26,305 nucleotides of DNA from the NCBI RefSeq assembly GCF_937876455.1, contig NZ_CALFIG010000165.1:1-26305 (forward strand). Direction: 5' to 3'. The notes under the pieces are model-generated. The model was not told where the DNA came from and searched no databases. It worked only from the letters and a program-made list of their open reading frames with translations. The position numbers were made by a program, and so were the translations under genes. Positions 6,213 to 12,890 of the stretch are shown here, piece after piece; within the stretch, counting starts at the first letter, position 1, and every line of letters starts with the position of its first letter. The DNA is from an uncultured Flavobacterium sp. Lineage in GTDB: Bacteria; Bacteroidota; Bacteroidia; Flavobacteriales; Flavobacteriaceae.

Positions 6213-7772
6213 TTAAAATGGCACATCACCTTGATCAAAGGAACTAGAATTCATGGCGCTCCCAAATGCTTCATTTGGAGAAGGTAAATTTGGTGTCGCA
6301 AATGGATTAGCTTGAGCATCCAAATTCATTTTAGATGGCATTTCATCAAAATTAGATGTAAATTCATCTAAGTTATCAAATTTACCAAACTGCCCTAAGA
6401 ATTTTAATCTAATGTTATCCAAACTACCATTTCTGTGTTTAGCTACAATAAATTCGGCTTGATTTGTAGTAGGTGAAGCTTCATCATCATCCCAAGTATC
6501 AATTTTATAATATTCTGGTCTATAGATAAATGAGACGATATCCGCATCTTGTTCAATGGCACCCGATTCACGTAAATCAGACAGTAATGGTCTTTTACTA
6601 GAACCTCTAGTTTCTACAGCACGAGATAACTGCGAAAGCGCTATTACTGGAACTTCTAATTCTTTTGCTAAGGCTTTTAAATTTCTTGAAATAGTTGAAA
6701 TTTCTTGCTCACGATTACCGCCTCCTTTACCGCTATTACCAGCGGACATAAGCTGTAAATAATCGATAACAATAAGTTTAATACCATGCTGAGAAACCAA
6801 ACGTCGTGCTTTAGCTCTTAAATCAAAAATTGACAAAGAAGGTGTATCGTCAATGTATAAAGGCGCTTTTTCTAAATCTTTAACTTTTACATTTAATTGT
6901 TCCCATTCATGTGGTTCTAAATTTCCTTTTCTTAATTTTTCTGAAGAAAGTCCTGTTTCACTGGAAATTAAACGTGTAATCAGCTGAACAGATGACATTT
7001 CTAGCGAAAAAAGAGCTACCGGTGCATTACCATCTATAGCAATATTACGAGCCATAGATAAGACAAACGCGGTTTTACCCATACCCGGACGAGCTGCAAT
7101 AATAATTAAATCTGAAGGTTGCCAACCAGAAGTTAATTCGTCTAATTTTTTAAACCCTGTTGGGATTCCAGAAAGTCCTTCTTTATTTGAAATTTCTTCT
7201 ATTCGATGTTTTGCCTGATTAACTAAACTTTGAGCCGTTTCATACCCTTTTTTAAGGTTTCCTTGTGTTATTTCATATAGATTAGATTCGGCTTTGTCTA
7301 ATAAGTCGAATACATCCATGGTTTCATCATAACAATCTTCAATTAAACCACTAGAAATTCCGATTAAACTTCTTTGGATAAATTTTTGAAGAATAATTCT
7401 TGCGTGAAAATTAATGTGTGCGGATGAAGCAATTTTTTGTGTTAACTGAATAAGATACAAATCGCCTCCTGCCAATTCTAACTTTCCATTTCTTTTTAAT
7501 TGAGCAGAAACTGTTAATAAGTCAATTGGTTGTGGAGGAGAGTTATGAAACAATTGTACAATTGCTTCAAAAATATACTTATGAGCATCCTTATAAAAAG
7601 CTTCTGGATGCAGTATATCAATTACTTCATCTGTACCTTTTTTATCAATCATCATGGCTCCTAATACCGCTTCTTCCACATCTACAGCTTGGGGTGGTAG
7701 TTTGCCTTTTTCTAAATTGATTAATGTACTTTTATCTACTTTTATGGGGCTTATTTGTATTGATTTTTCCAT
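6213..7772 (-). CDS. dnaB: Replicative DNA helicase DnaB
   Basis: The hexameric helicase that unwinds DNA at the replication fork. The 519-residue product has an N-terminal DnaB domain (about 25-130, starting PPQAVDVEEAVLGAM) and a linker. The RecA-like domain has Walker A ARPGMGKTA (227-235), Walker B LIVIDYLQLM and the conserved ALSQLSRAVE and SDLRESGAIEQDAD motifs. The C-terminal tail after about 470 is low-complexity (N, P, S and F rich). No intein is present. The preceding gene, accA, has its own terminator, so dnaB should have a separate start in 7773-7860, but no clear -33/-7 pair is visible there. A short inverted repeat (TCAAC-CT-GTTGA) lies at 7822-7833. Confidence 0.97.
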   Translation of the reverse strand: MEKSIQISPIKVDKSTLINLEKGKLPPQAVDVEEAVLGAMMIDKKGTDEVIDILHPEAFYKDAHKYIFEAIVQLFHNSPPQPIDLLTVSAQLKRNGKLELAGGDLYLIQLTQKIASSAHINFHARIILQKFIQRSLIGISSGLIEDCYDETMDVFDLLDKAESNLYEITQGNLKKGYETAQSLVNQAKHRIEEISNKEGLSGIPTGFKKLDELTSGWQPSDLIIIAARPGMGKTAFVLSMARNIAIDGNAPVALFSLEMSSVQLITRLISSETGLSSEKLRKGNLEPHEWEQLNVKVKDLEKAPLYIDDTPSLSIFDLRAKARRLVSQHGIKLIVIDYLQLMSAGNSGKGGGNREQEISTISRNLKALAKELEVPVIALSQLSRAVETRGSSKRPLLSDLRESGAIEQDADIVSFIYRPEYYKIDTWDDDEASPTTNQAEFIVAKHRNGSLDNIRLKFLGQFGKFDNLDEFTSNFDEMPSKMNLDAQANPFATPNLPSPNEAFGSAMNSSSFDQGDVPF

Positions 7773-7860
7773 AAAGCGAATATAGTCTTTTTTAAAATAG
7801 GGTTATCATTTACTTATCAAATCAACCTGTTGACAAGTTATTTTTGTTTGTTAATATGTT

Positions 7861-7890
7861 AAAAAAATCCGAAGTGATTAGCTTCGGATT
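7861..7890 (-). terminator. Rho-independent terminator after accA
   Basis: The stem AATCCGAAG (7866-7874) / CTTCGGATT (7882-7890) has a 7-nt loop. On the minus strand it is followed by a T run (plus-strand A run at 7861-7867). It lies 30 nt beyond the accA stop and separates accA from dnaB. Confidence 0.88.
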
Positions 7891-7919
7891 TAATAGTTTA
7901 ATTGTGGAAAATTTAAATT

Positions 7920-8876
7920 TTATTTTTCTTTAAACTCTCCCATTTTACTGTATTTATCCATACGTTGTTCTACTAATTCAGCCGTAGTTAAATCTTTTAA
8001 TTCGTTATAGGCTTTTGTAATATATTGCTCAACTGTTTTGAAAGTTGTTTCTCTATCAAAATGAGCCCCACCAAGAGGTTCTGGAATAATGTCGTCGATT
8101 AGTTTATTCTTCTTCATGTCATAAGAAGTTAATTTAAGTGCTTCAGCAGCTTGTTCCTTAAATTCCCAACTTCTCCACAAAATAGACGAACAAGATTCAG
8201 GTGAAATTACAGAATACCATGTGTTTTCTAACATAAATACTCTATCTCCTACACCTATTCCTAACGCACCACCTGAAGCTCCTTCACCTATAATTACAGT
8301 AATAATAGGTGTTTTTAAACGAACCATTTCTAAAATATTTCTTGCAATTGCTTCTCCTTGTCCACGCTCTTCAGCTTCTAAACCTGGGTAAGCTCCGGGT
8401 GTATCAATTAATGTTACCACTGGAATACCAAATTTTTCAGCCATTTTCATTAAACGTAACGCTTTTCTATACCCTTCTGGATTAGCCATTCCAAAATTTC
8501 TATATTGACGCATCTTGGTATTGATACCCTTTTGCTGACCAATAATCATATAGGATTGTCCATTAATCTTACCTAACCCCCCAATCATTGCTTTATCATC
8601 TTTAAAACCTCTGTCTCCAAAAAGCTCTAAAAAAGTTCCATTAGTTAGATTTGTAATATGCTCTAACGTATAAGGTCTACTTGGGTGACGAGACAATTGT
8701 ACACGTTGCCAAGCCGTTAGATTTTTATAAATATTTCGTTTCGTTTCTTCTAATTTTTTTTCAATTTGTTTGCATGTATCTGACACATCAACACTAGACT
8801 CTTGACCTATTACAACACATTTATCCAGCTGATCTTCAAGCTCTTTTATTGGTAATTCAAAATCTAAATATTCCAT
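7920..8876 (-). CDS. accA: Acetyl-CoA carboxylase carboxyltransferase subunit alpha
   Basis: Together with AccD it moves the carboxyl group from biotin on AccB to acetyl-CoA, forming malonyl-CoA for fatty-acid synthesis. The 318 residues match the family length. Typical blocks are an N-terminal coiled region (LDFELPIKELEDQLD), ARHPSRPYTLE-like SRHPSRPYTLEHI, FGDRGFKDDKAMIGG, and the crotonase-fold motifs PVVTLIDTPGAYPGLEAEERGQ and IIGEGASGGALGIGVGD. The gene is alone, without accB, C or D nearby. A -7-like TATCTTTG lies upstream on the minus strand at 8917-8910, without a good -33 box. Confidence 0.97.
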   Translation of the reverse strand: MEYLDFELPIKELEDQLDKCVVIGQESSVDVSDTCKQIEKKLEETKRNIYKNLTAWQRVQLSRHPSRPYTLEHITNLTNGTFLELFGDRGFKDDKAMIGGLGKINGQSYMIIGQQKGINTKMRQYRNFGMANPEGYRKALRLMKMAEKFGIPVVTLIDTPGAYPGLEAEERGQGEAIARNILEMVRLKTPIITVIIGEGASGGALGIGVGDRVFMLENTWYSVISPESCSSILWRSWEFKEQAAEALKLTSYDMKKNKLIDDIIPEPLGGAHFDRETTFKTVEQYITKAYNELKDLTTAELVEQRMDKYSKMGEFKEK

Positions 8877-8956
8877 AAAAGTAATTTAAGTTTAATTTGT
8901 TTGTAACTACAAAGATATAATTTTAATATAACTTGAATAAATTTTATAAAATAAAA

Positions 8957-9877
8957 CTACTCATTTTTTTTCCTACTTCGTATTAAGCCATTCAAAATGA
9001 CTGTGATAAGTATAATGGTTGCGCCTACATAAAACCCCATTCCCATTCTTTCTTTGGCTTCAAAAATTACTACAGCTAAAGCTATTCCATACACAGGTTC
9101 TAAATTAATTGTAAGCATTACGGTGTAGGGTGATAAATATTTCATTACCCCCACAGAAGCAATAAATGCATACGCGGTACAAATAGATGCTAGCATAAAC
9201 AACCAAAACAAATCTTCAATTTTCAATATAAAAAAAGAGCTTGTGAATTGTCCATTTAAGGCTAAAAATAATGTAAAAAATAACACCCCTCCCAAAAGTT
9301 CATAAAATGAAATAATCGTGGGTTGAATTCGTTTTGCGAATTGTCCGTTTATTACTGAAAACAAAGCTGATAAAAAAGCAGACGTCAAAGCGGTAAAGAC
9401 CCCTAACATAGTATTTGAAATATTGGAATGCAAACTATTTTCAATAAAATTAGGTTCGGAAGCATCTATAACGAAATACAAACCTAAAAGTACCAACAAA
9501 CCAAAAAAAAGTTCGTACCAAACTAATTTTGTCCTATAAAATAATGGTTCTAAAAAAGAAGCAAATAGTGCGCCCGTTGCCAAACAAGCCAAGGTAATTG
9601 ATATATTGGAAATCTTAATGGCCTTAAAAAAAGTAAACCAATGTACGGCAATGATTAAACCAGATAGCAGCAATAACAAAATATCTCTAAGTCTTATTGC
9701 CAGCGATTGTTTTTTAAAGAAAATATAAATGAAAATTAACAAAACAGCTAGTAACATTCTCCACCAAACAAGGGGTAAGGCATCTAAGGAAATTAAGGCA
9801 CCTAAAATAGCCGTAAATCCCCAAATAAACACAATAATGTGTAAATGAAGGTAGTGTTTTAAATTATCGTTTGGCAT
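8957..9877 (-). CDS. EamA/DMT-family transporter
   Basis: A 306-residue inner-membrane protein made almost entirely of hydrophobic helices, about ten, in two halves as expected for two EamA repeats. Motifs such as FIWGFTAILGALI near the N-terminus, and the second repeat beginning around MLGVFTALTSAFLSALFSVI, fit the drug/metabolite transporter superfamily. The substrate cannot be predicted. Its start codon overlaps the end of the upstream permease gene by 14 nt (9864-9877), so the two are translationally linked and sit in one operon behind tgt. No hairpin terminator is visible downstream. Confidence 0.88.
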   Translation of the reverse strand: MPNDNLKHYLHLHIIVFIWGFTAILGALISLDALPLVWWRMLLAVLLIFIYIFFKKQSLAIRLRDILLLLLSGLIIAVHWFTFFKAIKISNISITLACLATGALFASFLEPLFYRTKLVWYELFFGLLVLLGLYFVIDASEPNFIENSLHSNISNTMLGVFTALTSAFLSALFSVINGQFAKRIQPTIISFYELLGGVLFFTLFLALNGQFTSSFFILKIEDLFWLFMLASICTAYAFIASVGVMKYLSPYTVMLTINLEPVYGIALAVVIFEAKERMGMGFYVGATIILITVILNGLIRSRKKNE

Positions 9878-10940
9878 TTTTAAGCAAATAATAAGCTAAT
9901 ATTCCAAATAATACATTGGGAAGCCAAACAGCTACAATAGGTGGAATACTTGATTTTTCAGCTAAATTGACAAATATTTTATCAAAAAAAATAAATGCGA
10001 AAGCAATACTAATACCTATTGCTAAATTTATACCCATTCCTCCTCTTCGCTTCATAGCCGATACCGCAACAGCAATAATGGTTAATATAAAGGCCGAAAT
10101 GGGATTACTAAATCGTTTATATAAAACAACTAAATACACATCCACTTTTGCATTCCCTCTACTCTTTTCTCTATTTATGTAATCATACAATTCAAAAACA
10201 TTCATCGTTTCTCCCACGTATATTGTAGGGGTTAAATCTTTTGGCGTAACATTCAATTTGATTGTTTTTTGTTCTACTTTCTCAAACGAATCATTTTGAA
10301 TACCTATATTTCTTTTCACATAACCAAATAGTGTATAATCTTTTGTGCGTTCATTATATTTCATTCGGTTTGCTGTAATTTTATAAGCTAATTTATTGCC
10401 TTCAAATTTTTCATACACTACATCAAAACCTGTTTTTGAAAGCACATTAAAATTAGCCACATAAATATATTCGTTTTTAGATAATTGTTTAAAAATATCT
10501 GCCGATTGAATATTTTCTTGATTCTTGATTAAATAGGTATATCTAAAATCCCAATATTTTTCACTCGCTTTAGGAAGTATAAAGAATCCCATGATTAATA
10601 CACCTATTGAAATTATTGAAGCACCTATCAAATAAGGTTTTAAAAATCTATTAAAAGAAATTCCAGAACTTAAGATAGATATGATTTCTGAGTTATTTGC
10701 TAGTTTAGAGGTAAACCAAATTATGGATAGAAAAAGAAAAATAGGGAATAATAAATTAGCAAAATAAACCGTAAAACCAGCGTAATAGACAGCTACATCT
10801 TTAAATGCTACCTTATTTTCAATCATTCGATTAATTTTTTCAGAGACATCAATAATGATTCCTATAGGAATAAACATCAAGATCATTACTGAAAAAGTAA
10901 TCAAATAACGTTTTAATATATACCAATCTAATATTTTCAT
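9864..10940 (-). CDS. LptF/LptG family permease (lipopolysaccharide export)
   Basis: A YjgP/YjgQ-type protein of 358 residues starting MKILDWYILKRYL. It has N-terminal transmembrane helices, then a large periplasmic beta-jellyroll region (about 125-265), and C-terminal helices including PISAFILTIIAVAVSAMKRRGG. In Lpt systems this subunit moves LPS from the inner membrane to the periplasmic bridge, working with LptB. Only one copy is visible; whether it acts as LptF or LptG cannot be told. The ATG at 10940 is preferred over an in-frame TTG at 10955, which would nearly abut the tgt stop at 10975. tgt lies upstream and the EamA gene overlaps its end. Confidence 0.88.
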   Translation of the reverse strand: MKILDWYILKRYLITFSVMILMFIPIGIIIDVSEKINRMIENKVAFKDVAVYYAGFTVYFANLLFPIFLFLSIIWFTSKLANNSEIISILSSGISFNRFLKPYLIGASIISIGVLIMGFFILPKASEKYWDFRYTYLIKNQENIQSADIFKQLSKNEYIYVANFNVLSKTGFDVVYEKFEGNKLAYKITANRMKYNERTKDYTLFGYVKRNIGIQNDSFEKVEQKTIKLNVTPKDLTPTIYVGETMNVFELYDYINREKSRGNAKVDVYLVVLYKRFSNPISAFILTIIAVAVSAMKRRGGMGINLAIGISIAFAFIFFDKIFVNLAEKSSIPPIVAVWLPNVLFGILAYYLLKNAKR

Positions 10941-10974
10941 TTTTTTTTCATCCAATTTAGACCAAAATCTGATT

Positions 10975-12105
10975 TTATAATCGCTGACTCATTTGTACCA
11001 CCATTTTATCTTTCCATTGTCTAAACGTTCCTGCTATAATTTGTTTTCTAGCTTCACGCACTAGCCACATGTAAAAACCTAAATTATGAATGGTTGCTAT
11101 TTGTTTACCTAAAAATTCATTTGCCGCAAAAAGATGTCTTAAATAAGCCTTTGAATATTCCAAGTCAACAAAGGTATGCCCCATTTCATCTATTGGTGAA
11201 AAATCGGCTTCCCATTTTTTATTTTTAATATTTATTGAGCCATAGGCCGTAAACAACATTCCGTTCCTAGCATTTCTAGTAGGCATTACACAATCAAACA
11301 TATCAATACCTAAGGCAATGTTTTCCAATATATTAATGGGTGTACCTACTCCCATTAAATACCTCGGTTTGTCTTCAGGTAAAATAGCCGTAACCACTTC
11401 CGTCATGGCATACATTTCTTCAGCAGGTTCACCCACAGACAATCCTCCAATAGCATTTCCTTGTGCGCCAGCGTTTGCAATATATTCAGCCGATTGCTGA
11501 CGTAAATCTTTATAAGTACTACCTTGTACAATAGGAAAAAATGTTTGTTCGTATCCATATTTAAAAGGTAAATTATCTAAATGGTTGATGCATCTATTTA
11601 ACCATCGATGTGTCATGTGCATAGAACGTTGTGCATATCGATAATCACATGGATATGGTGTGCACTCATCAAATGCCATAATAATATCTGCACCAATAGT
11701 TCGTTGAATTTCCATTACACTTTCAGGTGAAAAAAAATGATAAGAACCATCAATATGTGATTTAAATTTTACCCCTTCCTCCTTAATTTTCCGATTTGAA
11801 GATAATGAATACACTTGATATCCGCCCGAGTCTGTTAAGATATTTCTATCCCAATTCATAAATTTATGTAAACCACCTGCTTGTTCTAATATTGAAGTTT
11901 GAGGTCTAAGGTATAAATGATAGGTATTACCTAAAATAATATCAGGATTTATGTCATTCTTTAATTCTCTTTGGTGCACTCCTTTTACAGAAGCAACTGT
12001 TCCTACAGGCATAAAAATAGGCGTTTCAATTATGCCATGATCTGTTGTCATAACTCCTGCTCTTGCTTGACTTTGTGTATCTTTCTTAACTAAATCGAAC
12101 TTCAT
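10975..12105 (-). CDS. tgt: tRNA-guanine transglycosylase, zinc cysteines missing
   Basis: Exchanges guanine-34 for preQ1 in Tyr, His, Asn and Asp tRNAs during queuosine synthesis. Of 376 residues, TDSGGYQV (91-98) holds the general base region and MAFDECTPYP (143-152) a substrate-binding aspartate. FDCVMPTRNARNG (270-282) holds the nucleophilic aspartate D271. The last part, YSKAYLRHL and TIHNL (H340), aligns with bacterial Tgt. The CxCxxC zinc triad that normally precedes YSxAYLxHL is absent: residues 306-314 read DEMGHTFVD. It begins the tgt-permease-EamA operon. A -7-like TATATTTG lies upstream on the minus strand at 12130-12123. Confidence 0.96.
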   Translation of the reverse strand: MKFDLVKKDTQSQARAGVMTTDHGIIETPIFMPVGTVASVKGVHQRELKNDINPDIILGNTYHLYLRPQTSILEQAGGLHKFMNWDRNILTDSGGYQVYSLSSNRKIKEEGVKFKSHIDGSYHFFSPESVMEIQRTIGADIIMAFDECTPYPCDYRYAQRSMHMTHRWLNRCINHLDNLPFKYGYEQTFFPIVQGSTYKDLRQQSAEYIANAGAQGNAIGGLSVGEPAEEMYAMTEVVTAILPEDKPRYLMGVGTPINILENIALGIDMFDCVMPTRNARNGMLFTAYGSINIKNKKWEADFSPIDEMGHTFVDLEYSKAYLRHLFAANEFLGKQIATIHNLGFYMWLVREARKQIIAGTFRQWKDKMVVQMSQRL

Positions 12106-12139
12106 ACTTTGAAAATAATGGACAAATATACTTTTAAAA

Positions 12140-12167
12140 GTTGGAAGTTAGAAGCTACAAATTAGAA
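12140..12167. repeat. Short 7-bp periodic repeat between tgt and rplS
   Basis: Four consecutive heptamers in register: GTTGGAA, GTTAGAA, GCTACAA, ATTAGAA. They are flanked by CTTTTAAAAG (12131-12140) and a near copy, CTTTTAAAAA (12168-12177). The block lies between the divergent tgt and rplS promoters. It belongs to the same class as the array at 754-880. Confidence 0.6.
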
Positions 12168-12200
12168 CTTTTAAAAATTTAAGTAGGAATTAACATTCTT

Positions 12201-12259
12201 TTGAATTTCGAAAACAAAGTAATTTAAATTTGCAGAATTAGAAAAAAGCTGTAAATTTG
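12201..12259 (+). promoter_or_regulatory. Two overlapping rplS promoters
   Basis: First promoter: TTG 12201-12203, a 21-nt spacer and TAAATTTG 12225-12232. Second: TTG 12230-12232, a 19-nt spacer and TAAATTTG 12252-12259. The last three bases of the first -7 box are the -33 box of the second, so the two probably cannot be occupied together. Confidence 0.7.
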
Positions 12260-12265
12260 CACCCA

Positions 12266-12329
12266 CTTTAATCAACCTCTGGCGAAAGACGTGTATGTTG
12301 CTTAGAATTAATATTTTAGATTTTTAACT
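12266..12329 (+). promoter_or_regulatory. rplS leader, candidate L19 autoregulatory RNA
   Basis: A leader of about 64 nt lies between the predicted start and the rplS ATG. CAAC (12273-12276) pairs with GTTG (12297-12300), enclosing a GC-richer loop with TCT..AGA (12278-12280 with 12287-12289). An 'L19-Flavobacteria' ribosomal leader class has been described from comparative searches. This region has the right place and size, but the match is not tested. Confidence 0.45.
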
Positions 12330-12680
12330 ATGTCAAATTTAGTTGATTTCGTACAAAGCGAATTTGTAACAAAAAAAGATTTCCCTACATTCAATGCTGG
12401 TGATACTATCACTGTGTACTATGAAATTAAAGAGGGTGAAAAAACAAGAACACAGTTTTTTAAAGGAGTTGTAATCCAAAAAAGAGGAACTGGTTTAACA
12501 GAAACTTTTACGATTAGAAAAATGTCTGGAGCAGTAGGTGTTGAGCGTATCTTCCCTATAAATATGCCAGCCTTACAATCTATCGAAGTAAACCAAAGAG
12601 GTAAAGTACGTAGAGCTCGTATCTTCTACTTTAGAGATCTTACTGGTAAAAAAGCAAAAATCAAACAAAGAAGAGCTTAA
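12330..12680 (+). CDS. rplS: Ribosomal protein L19 (bL19)
   Basis: This large-subunit protein at the 30S-50S interface has 116 residues, a normal length. It carries FNAGDTITVYYEIKEGEKTRTQFFKGVVI, GTGLTETFTIRKMSGAVGVERIFP-type sequence and the basic tail RRARIFYFRDLTGKKAKIKQRR. It stands alone, without trmD or rpsP, as expected in Bacteroidota. It is framed by two promoters and a structured leader on one side and a terminator on the other, and is likely an autonomous, feedback-controlled unit. Confidence 0.97.
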   Translation: MSNLVDFVQSEFVTKKDFPTFNAGDTITVYYEIKEGEKTRTQFFKGVVIQKRGTGLTETFTIRKMSGAVGVERIFPINMPALQSIEVNQRGKVRRARIFYFRDLTGKKAKIKQRRA

Positions 12681-12700
12681 TTTATTCTTTGTTATGCATA

Positions 12701-12730
12701 AAAAAATCCCGACTTGTTCGGGATTTTTTT
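12701..12730 (+). terminator. Rho-independent terminator after rplS
   Basis: ATCCCGA (12706-12712) pairs with TCGGGAT (12718-12724) around loop CTTGT. A T run follows to 12730 and an A run precedes the stem. Confidence 0.9.
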
Positions 12731-12849
12731 ATGTTATTAATTTAAGCTTATAAAAATTATGATTTCTTCATTTTTAAAGCCTATTTTTAGTAAATCCTTA
12801 ATAATCAATTTTACATTGCTTAAATCCACACAACAACTCTTAAATTCAT

Positions 12850-12857
12850 TATATTTG
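12850..12857 (+). promoter_or_regulatory. Probable -7 box of the icd promoter
   Basis: TATATTTG fits TAnnTTTG and lies 33 nt before the icd ATG. The nearest upstream TTG (12816-12818) is 31 nt away, too far for the usual spacing, so the -33 element is weak or absent. Confidence 0.45.
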
Positions 12858-12890
12858 TACTTCAAATTTTACAACTAAACAAACACTATC

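Noticed and set aside
9916..10182. Plus-strand open frame inside the permease gene, and similar open frames inside thrS, dnaB, tgt, the sigma-54 activator and the ABC permease
   Set aside because: They are antisense shadows of well-supported genes, with no recognizable family and no promoter or spacing support.
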